Of a stretch of 64,000 bases of DNA, positions 7,671 to 15,919 are shown piece by piece (position 1 is the stretch's first letter; each line of letters starts with the position of its first letter). This DNA comes from Vagococcus fessus (lineage in GTDB: Bacteria; Bacillota; Bacilli; Lactobacillales; Vagococcaceae). The position numbers and the translations under genes are program-made. Location of the stretch: contig NZ_NGJY01000001.1 of the NCBI RefSeq assembly GCF_003987565.1, positions 310,001 through 374,000 on the forward strand, given 5' to 3'. The notes under the pieces are model-generated. The model saw only the letters and a list, made by a program, of their open reading frames with translations. It was not told where the DNA came from and ran no database searches.

Positions 7671-9560
7671 ATGTCAATTACTGTAGAAACAGCTAAAGAG
7701 CATGCGAAAGATCCAGCGGTATTGTGTTGTCGCGCAGAAGGTGGTATCGTAATCGAACCATCAAACTTAGAAGATCCAGCTTTATTCGATGATTTAATCG
7801 ATTCAGGTTTACTAACATTACCTGAAGATACATTAACAATTGAGGAAGTTTTAGGTGCTAAATTAACTAAAACAACGGACGCTCTTGTTCCGTTAACTCC
7901 ATCAATCGTAGACGGCATTGTAAAAGCAGAAACTGAAGAGACAGTTGAAGTTAAAGAAGAAGCAGTTAGTGAAGCAGTAGCGACACCAGCAGCTCCAGTT
8001 GCACCAGTAGCAGTAGCTAACGGTCAAGTTCTTAAAATTCAAATCGCTGAAGGTAAAGGAATTAACTTAGAAATTCCAATGCCACAAGCAGCACCAGTCG
8101 CTCCAGTTGCAAGCGGAGTTGTACCTGCTCAAGCAGCCGCAGAAGTACAAACAACAACAGCTCCAATGGCTACAGAACCTGAAGTTAAAGAAACAGTAGT
8201 TCGTAGCTTAATCAAAAAATATTACAAAATCAACAAAGTAGAGTTCGCTGAAGAAACTAAAATCGAAGGGAATACATTATACTTACGTAACCCTAAAGAA
8301 ATTTGTGACGAAGCTATCGCTTTACACGAACTTGTTGAAGACATGAGCATGGAAATCATCACACCTGATAACTATAATACTTATAGTGAAACAGTAATGG
8401 ATGTTCAACCAATTGCTACTAAAGAAGAAGGCGACTTAGGCCATGGTGTTACACGTGTGGTTGATGGCGTTGTTATGATCTTAACTGGTACTGACGCTAA
8501 CGGCGTTCAAATCGGTGAGTTCGGTTCATCTGAAGGTGAATTAGACAAAAACATCATGTGGAACCGTCCAGGTGCTCCAGATAAAGGCGATATCTTTATC
8601 AAAACACAAGTAACAATCAAAGCTGGTACTAACATGGAACGTGTTGGACCATTAGCCGCTCATAAAGCATCAGACTATGTGACTGAAGAAATCCGTAAAG
8701 TATTAAAAACAATTGATGATTCAATCGTAGTAAATACTGAAGAAATCGTTCAAAAACGTCGTCATGGTAACAAAAAAGTCCTTATCGTTAAAGAAATCAT
8801 GGGACAAGGCGCAATGCATGATAACTTAATCATGCCAGTTGAGCCAGTTGGTACTTTAGGCGCGAAACCAAACGTTGACTTAGGTAACTTACCAGTTATC
8901 TTAGCACCAACAGAAGTATTAGATGGTGGTATCCATGCGTTAACATGTATTGGACCTGCATCTAAAGAATGTTCTCGTCATTACTTCAGAGAACCTTTAG
9001 TTATTGAAGCAATGAATGACCCTGAAATTGACTTAGTAGGTGTGGCATTTGTCGGATCTCCTCAAGCTAACTCAGAGAAATTCTACGTATCAAAACGCTT
9101 AGGTATGATGATTGAAGCAATGGACTTAGATGGTGCTATCGTAACAACTGAAGGATTTGGTAATAACCACATCGACTTCGCTTCACATATCGAACAAATC
9201 GGTAGCCGTGGCGTTAGTGTTGTAGGTGTTACATATTCAGCAGTCCAAGGTGCATTAGTAGTTGGTAACAAATACATGAACTGTATGGTGGATAATAATA
9301 AATCAATGCAAGGTATTGAAAATGAAATTTTAGAAAACAATACATTGTGTGAAGAAGATGCAATCCGTTCAATGGCTATGTTAAAAACATCAATGGCTGG
9401 CGGAGAAATCAAAAAACCTGAACGCAAATGGAATGCAAATGTTAAACAAAATAACATTGATGCAATCGAAAAAGCAACAGGTAGAAAAATTGAATTAGTA
9501 GACAATGAACAATCATTACCTAAGAGTAAAAAACGTTTAGAAGTTTACGAAAAAGAATAA
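7671..9560 (+). CDS. prdA: D-proline reductase proprotein PrdA
   Basis: PrdA is cleaved into the two non-selenium subunits of D-proline reductase; the new N-terminus becomes the pyruvoyl group that binds D-proline, which is then reduced to 5-aminovalerate. The 629-residue protein starts after TAGGAGG. It has an N-terminal domain (AVLCCRAEGGIVIEP), a flexible Ala/Pro/Val-rich linker (about residues 95-185) and the catalytic body from about residue 190. The self-cleavage site is GGIHALTCIGPASKE with Thr425-Cys426, matching the Thr-Cys scissile bond of the clostridial enzyme. It lies between prdC and prdB in one operon and has two paralogous halves, prdD and prdE, downstream. Confidence 0.96.
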   Translation: MSITVETAKEHAKDPAVLCCRAEGGIVIEPSNLEDPALFDDLIDSGLLTLPEDTLTIEEVLGAKLTKTTDALVPLTPSIVDGIVKAETEETVEVKEEAVSEAVATPAAPVAPVAVANGQVLKIQIAEGKGINLEIPMPQAAPVAPVASGVVPAQAAAEVQTTTAPMATEPEVKETVVRSLIKKYYKINKVEFAEETKIEGNTLYLRNPKEICDEAIALHELVEDMSMEIITPDNYNTYSETVMDVQPIATKEEGDLGHGVTRVVDGVVMILTGTDANGVQIGEFGSSEGELDKNIMWNRPGAPDKGDIFIKTQVTIKAGTNMERVGPLAAHKASDYVTEEIRKVLKTIDDSIVVNTEEIVQKRRHGNKKVLIVKEIMGQGAMHDNLIMPVEPVGTLGAKPNVDLGNLPVILAPTEVLDGGIHALTCIGPASKECSRHYFREPLVIEAMNDPEIDLVGVAFVGSPQANSEKFYVSKRLGMMIEAMDLDGAIVTTEGFGNNHIDFASHIEQIGSRGVSVVGVTYSAVQGALVVGNKYMNCMVDNNKSMQGIENEILENNTLCEEDAIRSMAMLKTSMAGGEIKKPERKWNANVKQNNIDAIEKATGRKIELVDNEQSLPKSKKRLEVYEKE

Positions 9561-9584
9561 TAGACGAAGGTAGCTGACAGAACA

Positions 9585-9887
9585 ATGGAAAGATTAAAAT
9601 ATATCTCAACAGAACGAATGTTTGAAGGGATTCTTGTTGAAATCACTGATGGTGGCGTTACAATCGACTTAAAAGGTCGCTTAGGCCAATTCAAAATTCC
9701 TAAACGAATGATTATTTCAGAACATGAACTACAAATAGGTCAAGAAGTTGGATTTATGTTGTCTTATCCAGAAGTTCTTGATGAAAAACCTAATCAAGAG
9801 TATGTAAATGCACTTGAAGAAAACCAAAGACGTCAAAAAGAAATGCAAGAAAAAAATAAAGAACAACATGTGGAAGGAGAAATTTAG
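9585..9887 (+). CDS. small conserved protein between prdA and prdB (CBO2463/CBO2479-like)
   Basis: Predicted 100-residue soluble protein. The first two thirds (GILVEITDGGVTIDLKGRLGQFKIPKRM and following) look like a compact all-beta, S1-like fold. The last third is a charged helix rich in Glu, Gln and Lys (ENQRRQKEMQEKNKEQ). Small genes of this kind sit in the same place in clostridial prd operons and carry the family name CBO2463/CBO2479; this is from memory. The stop at 9885-9887 abuts the ATG of prdB, and the prdB ribosome site (GGAAGGAG) lies within its last codons. An assembly, processing or RNA-binding role for the reductase is possible but unproven. Confidence 0.8.
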   Translation: MERLKYISTERMFEGILVEITDGGVTIDLKGRLGQFKIPKRMIISEHELQIGQEVGFMLSYPEVLDEKPNQEYVNALEENQRRQKEMQEKNKEQHVEGEI

Positions 9888-10613
9888 ATGACTTTAACAT
9901 CAATTGAAGGCTTACAATCAGAAATTTTTGTTCCGATTACGCCTAACCCAGTCTTCACTCCAGTAACTAAAGAGTTGAAAGAAATGCGCGTTGCTTTAGC
10001 GACAGCTGCAGGGGTTCACTTAAAATCAGACGAACGTTTTAACTTAGCAGGGGATACAGGTTACCGTGAAATTCCAGGTAATGCTCCTAGCGATGATTTA
10101 ATGGTATCACACGGAGGATATGATAACGGAGACGTAAATAAAGACGTTAACTGCATGTTCCCAATTGACCGTTTAAATGAATTAGCAGCAGAAGGATTTA
10201 TTAAAGAAGTTGCTCCAATGCACTTCGGCTTTATGGGAGGCGGAGGAGACCAAGATGCGTTTACAAACGTAACTGGTCCAGAAATCGCTGAAAAACTTAA
10301 GGCTGAAGAAGTTGACGCAGTTGTCTTAACCGCTGGTTGAGGGACTTGTCATAGAACTGCCGTGATCGTGCAGAGAGCCATTGAAGAAGCTGGAATTCCT
10401 ACAATTTTAATTGCAGCGTTACCTCCAGTAGTAAGACAAAACGGAACACCTAGATCTGTTGCACCACTTGTACCAATGGGTGCTAACGCTGGGGAACCAC
10501 ATAACATCGAAATGCAAACTGGTATCTTAAAAGATACTTTAACTCAATTAGTTGAAATTCCAAGTGCAGGTAAAATCGTTTCATTACCATACGAATATAT
10601 TGCGCACGTGTAA
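9888..10613 (+). CDS. prdB: D-proline reductase subunit PrdB (selenoprotein)
   Basis: PrdB is the selenocysteine-containing catalytic subunit of D-proline reductase; the selenol attacks the C-alpha-N bond of proline bound to the PrdA pyruvoyl group. The frame of 241 residues contains TGA at 10338-10340 (residue 151) in VVLTAG-U-GTCHRT, a UxxC pair, at nearly the same position as the Sec residue of the clostridial enzyme. Reading continues through RTAVIVQRAIEEAGIP and RSVAPLVPMGANAGEPHN to TAA at 10611. Without read-through only 150 residues would be made, missing the active site. This family is related to the glycine/sarcosine/betaine reductase selenoprotein B. Confidence 0.96.
10338..10376 (+). 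promoter_or_regulatory. UGA-Sec codon and candidate bacterial SECIS of prdB
   Basis: TGA at 10338-10340 is followed by a hairpin in which CTGCC (10357-10361) pairs with GTGCAG (10368-10373). It has a six-base loop GTGATC and one unpaired U in the stem, a bulge reminiscent of known bacterial SECIS hairpins. The position and bulge are right, but the folding was done by eye. Confidence 0.6.
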
Positions 10614-10635
10614 TAAAATAACTATCTAATGATGA

Positions 10636-10684
10636 AAATAAGAGTGGAGAATGTAAGTTGTTACTTCACCACTCTTATTTTTTA
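10636..10684 (+). terminator. hairpin terminator or attenuator between prdB and prdD
   Basis: Perfect twelve-base arms AAATAAGAGTGG (10636-10647) and CCACTCTTATTT (10669-10680) are followed by TTTAT. They lie 22 bases past the prdB stop and just before the ribosome site of prdD. This probably lowers transcription of prdDEF and the following genes relative to the reductase subunits, or protects the upstream RNA. Confidence 0.75.
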
Positions 10685-10697
10685 TAAGGTGAGGATT

Positions 10698-11441
10698 ATG
10701 AAAAAAGTTCAAAGAGAATTACGGATTAAAGCGTATCATATGACGTCAGTCGAATTCTCTGAAACAACCGCAATCAAAGACCACACTCTTTTGTTATCAA
10801 AGTCTGTTGACTATGACGACACACTCTTTGAAGACGTTTCGATTAATATCATTCGTCCAGGAGAGCATGACGTTAAAATCAACACGATTATGGATATTGT
10901 CCCTATTTCGACAAAGGTTTTAGGGCGTTTAGGTGAAGGGATTACTCATACCTTAACAGGAGCGTATGTCATGATTACAGGTGCAGATACTGACGGTGTC
11001 CAAATGCATGAATTTGGTTCTTCAGAAGGTATTTTATCTGAGCAGTTAGTTTTAAACCGAGCTGGCTCACCAGGATCAGATGATTATATTATTCACGTCG
11101 ATATGATCTTAAAGCCAAATCAAAGCTATACTCGAGAGTTAGCCACTACTATGTTTAAAGTTTCAGATGACTATATTCAACCAATTAGAGAAAAATTAAA
11201 ACTATTAAATGGTCGAAAAGCCGACGAAGTTCATGTTTATGAAGATAAAGTAAGAGAAGGAAAACCTAAAGTCGCTATTGTTAAACAGATAGCAGGGCAA
11301 GGGGCTATGTATGATAATTTGTTATTCCCTGATGAACCAAGTGGTTTAGCAGGAGGACTATCCATTATTGATTTAAATAACATGCCTGTTTTACTTTCTC
11401 CAAATGAATACCGAGACGGTGCCATTCGGGCAATGGTTTAA
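10698..11441 (+). CDS. prdD: PrdA-like protein PrdD (N-terminal half paralogue)
   Basis: A 247-residue paralogue of PrdA residues about 190-425. Both share KAYHMTSVEFSE versus KKYYKINKVEFAE, then MDIVPI, GEGITHTLTGAYVMITGADTDGVQ, FGSSEG, VAIVKQIAGQGAMYDNL and SPNEYRDGAIRAM. It ends at the point where PrdA has its Thr-Cys cleavage site, so it cannot form a pyruvoyl group. The ATG at 10698 follows AAGGTGAGG; longer in-frame starts would run through the preceding terminator stem. PrdD and PrdE are known as separate genes in clostridial prd clusters; their role in proline reduction or enzyme maturation is not settled. Confidence 0.88.
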   Translation: MKKVQRELRIKAYHMTSVEFSETTAIKDHTLLLSKSVDYDDTLFEDVSINIIRPGEHDVKINTIMDIVPISTKVLGRLGEGITHTLTGAYVMITGADTDGVQMHEFGSSEGILSEQLVLNRAGSPGSDDYIIHVDMILKPNQSYTRELATTMFKVSDDYIQPIREKLKLLNGRKADEVHVYEDKVREGKPKVAIVKQIAGQGAMYDNLLFPDEPSGLAGGLSIIDLNNMPVLLSPNEYRDGAIRAMV

Positions 11442-11463
11442 TTTTCTAGAAAGAAGTGAGCGT

Positions 11464-11943
11464 ATGGGAATCGGGCCTTCAACAAAAGAAACATCACTTC
11501 ATCATTTCAGAGACCCATTATTAGATGTGGTTGGGAATGATCCAGATGTTGATTTACAAGGGGTCATGTTAATTGGAACGCCTCAAGATAACCGGATGAA
11601 GCACCTTGTGGGCCACCGTGCTGCGGTATGGTTAGAAGGTATGCGTACAGATGGTGCGATTGTATCATCTGATGGTTGGGGTAATTCAGACGTTGATTTT
11701 GCTAATACCCTAGAAGAAATAGGGACACGAGGCATCAGCGTGGTTGGCATGAAATTTATTGGACAGCAAGCCAAATTTGTCGTCACTAATAAGCATACAG
11801 AATTGATGGTAGACATTAATAAGTCTGAAAAAGGGATTGAAACTGAGGTTGTTTGTGAAAACAATCTCAATGTTTTGGATGCTAGAAAAGCTCTAGCACT
11901 TTTAAAACTTAAAATCCGAAAAGATCACAGTGAAACTAAATAA
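11464..11943 (+). CDS. prdE: PrdA-like protein PrdE (C-terminal half paralogue)
   Basis: A 159-residue paralogue of the PrdA C-terminal subunit. Its start MGIGPSTKETSLHHFRDPL aligns with CIGPASKECSRHYFREPL right after the PrdA cleavage point, followed by DPDVDLQGVMLIGTPQDN and EEIGTRGISVVGM. The ATG at 11464 is chosen because AAGAAGTGAG precedes it and because the alignment to PrdA begins there, although the frame is open upstream to 11404. It lies 22 bases after prdD. Together prdD and prdE look like a prdA gene split at the processing site, encoding the two halves without cleavage. Catalytic activity is unlikely without the pyruvoyl-forming cysteine. Confidence 0.87.
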   Translation: MGIGPSTKETSLHHFRDPLLDVVGNDPDVDLQGVMLIGTPQDNRMKHLVGHRAAVWLEGMRTDGAIVSSDGWGNSDVDFANTLEEIGTRGISVVGMKFIGQQAKFVVTNKHTELMVDINKSEKGIETEVVCENNLNVLDARKALALLKLKIRKDHSETK

Positions 11944-11967
11944 CCTAAACAATGGGAGGAAAAACTA

Positions 11968-12981
11968 ATGAAATTTTCTAGAATGTTACAAGCGATTGAT
12001 ACACATACAGCAGGGGAAGCAGCTCGTTTAATTACAGGTGGTATTCCATTTATTCCTGGTAAATCAATGGCAGAGAAGAAACAATATTTACTTGACCATA
12101 ATGATGTTTTAAGAACATCTCTAATGCTTGAACCACGCGGACATAACGATATGTTTGGTGCGTTTATCTTAGCACCAACAATTGATAATGCTGATTTTGG
12201 GATTATCTTCATGGATGCAGGGGGGTACTTAAACATGTGTGGACATAACAGTATTGCCGCTGTAACTGCAGCTGTAGAAACTGGTATGGTTAAACCTAGT
12301 GGGGAAGAAATCACTCCAGTTAACTTAGATACACCAGCAGGACTTGTTCGTGCTAAAGCCTTTATGAAAGACGATTACAAAGTTGAAAAAGTGTCATTTG
12401 AAAACGTGGAATCATTCCTTTATAAAGAAAATCAAACACTTGACGTTGAAGGTGTTGGAACAGTTAAATTCGATATTTCATTCGGTGGTAGCTTCTTCGT
12501 TATCATTCATGCAAGCGAATTAGGCTTAGAAATCAAACCAGAAAATGGAACTAAAATTTCTGAAATCGGTATGAAAGTCTTAAACGCTGTTAATGAAAAC
12601 ATTGAAATTCAACATCCAACATTAGAACATATTAAATCAGCTGATTTAATTGAAATCTATGACAAACCAACACATCCAGAAGCTACTCATAAAAATGTTG
12701 TAGTATTTGGTGATGGCCAAATTGACCGTTCACCATGTGGAACTGGTACGTCAGCTAAAGTCGCTACATTATTTGCTAAAGGTGAATTAAAAGTCGGCGA
12801 AAGCATTGTTTATGAAAGTATCCTAGGAACATTATTCACTGGTAAAGTAGTGCGTGAAGCTGAATTAGCTGGTTACAATGCAATTATTCCTGAAATTTCT
12901 GGTTCTGCTTATATTACTGGATTCAATACGTTCTTATTTGACCCAGAAGATCCATTGTCAGATGGTTTCGTACTAGCGTAA
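11968..12981 (+). CDS. prdF: proline racemase PrdF
   Basis: It interconverts L- and D-proline, supplying the D-isomer that PrdAB reduces. The 337-residue protein has both catalytic cysteines of the cofactor-independent proline racemase family: Cys91 in GGYLNMCGHNS and Cys257 in DRSPCGTGTSAK. The N-terminal QAIDTHTAGEAARL is also typical. The related 4-hydroxyproline epimerases and trans-3-hydroxyproline dehydratases differ at these positions, and both cysteines support a racemase. It starts after GGGAGG and sits 24 bases after prdE, within the operon. Confidence 0.95.
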   Translation: MKFSRMLQAIDTHTAGEAARLITGGIPFIPGKSMAEKKQYLLDHNDVLRTSLMLEPRGHNDMFGAFILAPTIDNADFGIIFMDAGGYLNMCGHNSIAAVTAAVETGMVKPSGEEITPVNLDTPAGLVRAKAFMKDDYKVEKVSFENVESFLYKENQTLDVEGVGTVKFDISFGGSFFVIIHASELGLEIKPENGTKISEIGMKVLNAVNENIEIQHPTLEHIKSADLIEIYDKPTHPEATHKNVVVFGDGQIDRSPCGTGTSAKVATLFAKGELKVGESIVYESILGTLFTGKVVREAELAGYNAIIPEISGSAYITGFNTFLFDPEDPLSDGFVLA

Positions 12982-13011
12982 GCAGACACATAGAAAAAGG
13001 AGAGTGACGAT

Positions 13012-13893
13012 ATGGTAGTATTAGCCATTCAAGTGTTATTAGTAATTCTAGCAGCATACTTCAGTGTTATATTTATTAAAGATATTATGGAAAATAAAGA
13101 CGATTTAGGTAAAGGAAATTGGGTAGTTGCATTCCTTATTGGGTTCATTACCGATGCGTTAGATACTTTAGGGATTGGTAGTTTTGCACCAACTGCTTTA
13201 GCATTAGATGCAACAAAACAATTAGAATCTGATCGTCAACTGCCTGGTACGTTAAATGTGGCTCATACTATACCCGTTATTGTTGAAGCTATTTTGTTCG
13301 TAAAAGTTGTAAAAGTTGAGCCAATGACTTTATTTTCATTAGTTATTGCAGCAGCAGTAGGTTCAATTTTCGGATCAAAAATTGTTGCGAAAATGCCTGA
13401 ACGTAAGGTTCAATTAGTTATGGGGATCGCTTTGATTGTAACAGCATTATTAATGGGTGCTAAACAATTAGGCTGGTTAGACATGCTTGGTACAGGTAAT
13501 ACAGCAATCGGTCTTACTGGATTTAAACTAATCATTGGTATTATTGGTAATGCAGTATTTGGTGCCCTAATGACAGCCGGTGTTGGTCTATATGCACCAT
13601 GTATGGCGATGATTTACATGTTAGGTGTTAGCCCAATTGTAGCAATGCCTATTATGATGACAAGTTGCGCGGCTTTAATGCCAGTAGCAAGTCGTGAGTT
13701 TATTAAAACAGGTAACTATGCTCGTAAAATTTCATTAGGTATTACAGTCGGTGGTGTTATCGGAGTTGTCTTAGCTGTTAACTTCGTTTCAGGTTTAGAT
13801 ATGAATATCTTAACTTGGGTTATCATTGCGGTTGTTATCTACACTGGTGTTAATATGTTACTTAAATCAAAAAAAGCGCCTAGTGCTGCTTAA
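13012..13893 (+). CDS. TSUP (TauE/SafE) family membrane permease
   Basis: A 293-residue integral membrane protein with about eight helices in two homologous halves, typical of the TauE/SafE/TSUP family of small-anion transporters. The halves are marked by GFITDALDTLGIGSFAPTALAL and GALMTAGVGLYAPCMAMIYML, each a membrane-embedded glycine/proline loop. It has a good ribosome site (AAGGAGAGTGACG) and lies 30 bases after the racemase gene, so it belongs to the prd operon. Family members move sulfite, sulfoacetate or other organic anions. Here the cargo could be 5-aminovalerate, proline or a selenium/sulfur oxyanion, the last suggested by the selD genes that follow. The choice is open. Confidence 0.8.
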   Translation: MVVLAIQVLLVILAAYFSVIFIKDIMENKDDLGKGNWVVAFLIGFITDALDTLGIGSFAPTALALDATKQLESDRQLPGTLNVAHTIPVIVEAILFVKVVKVEPMTLFSLVIAAAVGSIFGSKIVAKMPERKVQLVMGIALIVTALLMGAKQLGWLDMLGTGNTAIGLTGFKLIIGIIGNAVFGALMTAGVGLYAPCMAMIYMLGVSPIVAMPIMMTSCAALMPVASREFIKTGNYARKISLGITVGGVIGVVLAVNFVSGLDMNILTWVIIAVVIYTGVNMLLKSKKAPSAA

Positions 13894-13898
13894 TTTGG

Positions 13899-13968
13899 TA
13901 TAATAATAATTGTTATGGCTCGTCTTGATGGCTTTAATCAAGGCGAGCCATCTAGAGTTATTATTACG
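13899..13968 (+). terminator. long hairpin between the TSUP gene and selD
   Basis: Fifteen-base arms ATGGCTCGTCTTGAT (13915-13929) and ATCAAGGCGAGCCAT (13937-13951) pair fully with one G-U wobble around a seven-base loop. The stem can be extended by AT-rich flanks (TAATAATAA with TTATTATTA), after which comes CGTTTT. It separates prd from sel and probably acts as a leaky terminator or RNA-stabilising structure. Confidence 0.6.
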
Positions 13969-13988
13969 TTTTGGAGGAGAGGACTAAT

Positions 13989-15008
13989 ATGTCAGAAGAA
14001 CAGTTATTTATATGTGGTGGATGTAATGCTAAAATCGGACCAGGTGATTTAAGTAAGATACTTAAAGATATTCCAAAAACGTCATCGGATAAATTATTAG
14101 TCGGCTTTGATACAGCAGATGATGCTGCCGTTTTAAAAATAAATGATGATACAGCAATTATTCAGACTTTAGACTTTTTCCCAACAATGGTAGCTGACCC
14201 TTATTTATATGGTAAAATAGCTGCCGCTAACGCTCTTAGTGACGTGTATGCTATGGGTGGGGAAGTATTATCAGCTATGAACATTGTGTGTTTCCCAGAA
14301 GAAAAAAATATAGAAATTTTAGGTGAGATTTTAAAAGGTGGTGCAGAGAAGGTTAAAGAAGCTGGCGGTGTTTTAGTCGGCGGTCATTCTATCCACGATA
14401 GTACACCGAAGTATGGTTTATCTGTAACAGGGACAATCCATCCTGATAAAATTTTACAAAACAATAATTGTAAAGAAGATGATGTTTTAATACTGACTAA
14501 ACCGATAGGAGTTGGGATTATCACAACAGCCTATAGTGTCGGAGAAGTTGATGAAGCATCTTTTATTGAAGCGACAGACGCTATGCAGACTCTAAATAAA
14601 TATGCGTCAGAAGTCTTTACTAAATACCCAGTTAACAGTTGTACAGATGTAACTGGTTTTGGCTTGATTGGTCATTTACTAGAGATGTTAGATGATAATT
14701 ATAGTGCCGAGCTTATTTTTGAGGATATTCCTTATATTAATGCGGCCTATGACTGCGCTAAAGAGTTCTTAATAACAGCTGGTGGTCAACGTAATCGTAA
14801 TCAGTTTGAGCAATTTGTTGATAATAAAACAAATGATTTCGCTGTCGAAGAATTAATTTTTGATCCACAAACATCAGGTGGGTTGCTAATCAGTGTACCT
14901 CAAGCTATCGCAAATGACCTATTAACTGAGTTAAAAGAGAATAATGTGACAGCTTCTATCATTGGGAAAGTGACGGCAGCAAAACCAACAAAAATTACAA
15001 TTAACTAA
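13989..15008 (+). CDS. selD: selenide, water dikinase (selenophosphate synthetase)
   Basis: SelD makes selenophosphate from selenide and ATP, the selenium donor for SelA. The 339-residue protein starts at the ATG at 13989 after GGAGGAG; a TTG at 13971 lies before the ribosome site. The active site is CGGCNAK, with Cys and Lys corresponding to Cys17 and Lys20 of the E. coli enzyme, so this copy uses Cys and not Sec. The AIRS-like fold shows GFDTADDAAV, QTLDFFPTMVADPYLYGKIAAANALSDVYAMGG, GGHSIHD and FDPQTSGGLL. It opens the plus-strand sel genes directly after prd. Confidence 0.95.
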   Translation: MSEEQLFICGGCNAKIGPGDLSKILKDIPKTSSDKLLVGFDTADDAAVLKINDDTAIIQTLDFFPTMVADPYLYGKIAAANALSDVYAMGGEVLSAMNIVCFPEEKNIEILGEILKGGAEKVKEAGGVLVGGHSIHDSTPKYGLSVTGTIHPDKILQNNNCKEDDVLILTKPIGVGIITTAYSVGEVDEASFIEATDAMQTLNKYASEVFTKYPVNSCTDVTGFGLIGHLLEMLDDNYSAELIFEDIPYINAAYDCAKEFLITAGGQRNRNQFEQFVDNKTNDFAVEELIFDPQTSGGLLISVPQAIANDLLTELKENNVTASIIGKVTAAKPTKITIN

Positions 15009-15032
15009 TTAAATTTAAGGGAGTGTTTTATC

Positions 15033-15629
15033 ATGGAAATGATTAACTGCATCGGAGAAGCGTGTCCATTACCCGTTATTAAAACAAAGAAAGCCTTAAG
15101 AGAAAATAATCAAGTAACCGTTCTTGTAGACAATGAAATAGCGACGCAAAACTTGGCCAAAATGTCAAAACAATTAGGGTTTACTTGCCAAACCACTCAA
15201 TTAGATGAAAAAAAATATAACGTTGTGATTTCTAAAGATGGAACTATTGAAGAAGAAACATGTGAGATTATGACATCACCAGTATCAGAAACAGGCGAAT
15301 ATATTGTTGCAGTTTCTTCAAATCAAATGGGTGGCGGCGAAGAAGAATTAGGTAAAATCTTAATCAAAGGCTTCTTATATGCTCTAACTGAGCAAGATGT
15401 CTTACCTAAAAAGATTTTGTTCTACAATTCAGGTGTCTATTTAGCAACAAAAAACTCTGAATCTTTAGAAGACTTACGTCAATTAGCTGATAAAGGTGTG
15501 GAAATAGAATCATGTGGCCTATGTGCTGATTATTATCAAGTTAAAGACAAGTTAGCAGTAGGGTCAGTTACAAATATGTACAGTATTTTAGAAACAATGC
15601 GTCAGTACCATACTGTAAAACCTTCATAA
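15033..15629 (+). CDS. yedF: selenium metabolism protein YedF
   Basis: A 198-residue protein with an N-terminal SirA/TusA-like domain carrying the CPxP-type cysteine motif GEACPLPVIKTKKAL and a C-terminal DsrE-like domain (MGGGEEELGKILIKGFLYAL, VEIESCGLCADYYQV). Proteins of this two-domain form occur almost only in organisms with SelD and are thought to handle or deliver reactive selenium or sulfur; a defined reaction is not known. It lies 24 bases after selD and 12 before the DUF3343 gene, a typical neighbourhood. The cysteines in both domains are intact, supporting a persulfide/perselenide carrier role. Confidence 0.9.
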   Translation: MEMINCIGEACPLPVIKTKKALRENNQVTVLVDNEIATQNLAKMSKQLGFTCQTTQLDEKKYNVVISKDGTIEEETCEIMTSPVSETGEYIVAVSSNQMGGGEEELGKILIKGFLYALTEQDVLPKKILFYNSGVYLATKNSESLEDLRQLADKGVEIESCGLCADYYQVKDKLAVGSVTNMYSILETMRQYHTVKPS

Positions 15630-15641
15630 GGAGAAAAAACA

Positions 15642-15899
15642 ATGAACGAGTATTATTTACTATCATTTGATTCAACCCATCAGGCTATTAAGTCTGAAAC
15701 GTTATTAAAAGGAACAGATTACACGTTTCGTTTAATTCCAACTCCTGGAGAGATTACAGCTGGATGTGGCTTAACCTTAAAAACAGAACAAGACGTACAC
15801 GCCATTGTAGACTTCTTAAAAGAACGCTCAATTACGTGGCACGGTCTTTACCAGGTCATAAGTGAATCGGGAACAAAAGTTTATCAAGAAATTAAGTAA
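15642..15899 (+). CDS. DUF3343 putative Se/S carrier-like protein
   Basis: An 85-residue soluble protein with the DUF3343 hallmarks: an N-terminal YYLLSFDSTHQAIKSETLLK, the central LIPTPGEITAGCGLTLK with a single cysteine in an AGCG loop, and a C-terminal helix. The family is found beside selD and yedF and is annotated as a putative selenium or sulfur carrier, by analogy to small thiol carriers. The single conserved cysteine is the obvious attachment point. It sits tightly between yedF and selB with a GGAGAAAA ribosome site, so co-expression with them is nearly certain, although its function is not established. Confidence 0.85.
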   Translation: MNEYYLLSFDSTHQAIKSETLLKGTDYTFRLIPTPGEITAGCGLTLKTEQDVHAIVDFLKERSITWHGLYQVISESGTKVYQEIK

Positions 15900-15919
15900 G
15901 CAAGAGGTAAGGAGAAATT

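Noticed and set aside
10362-10613. Separate 83-codon gene after the TGA in prdB
   Set aside because: It is the C-terminal part of PrdB in the same frame as the upstream part, with no ribosome site at its apparent start.
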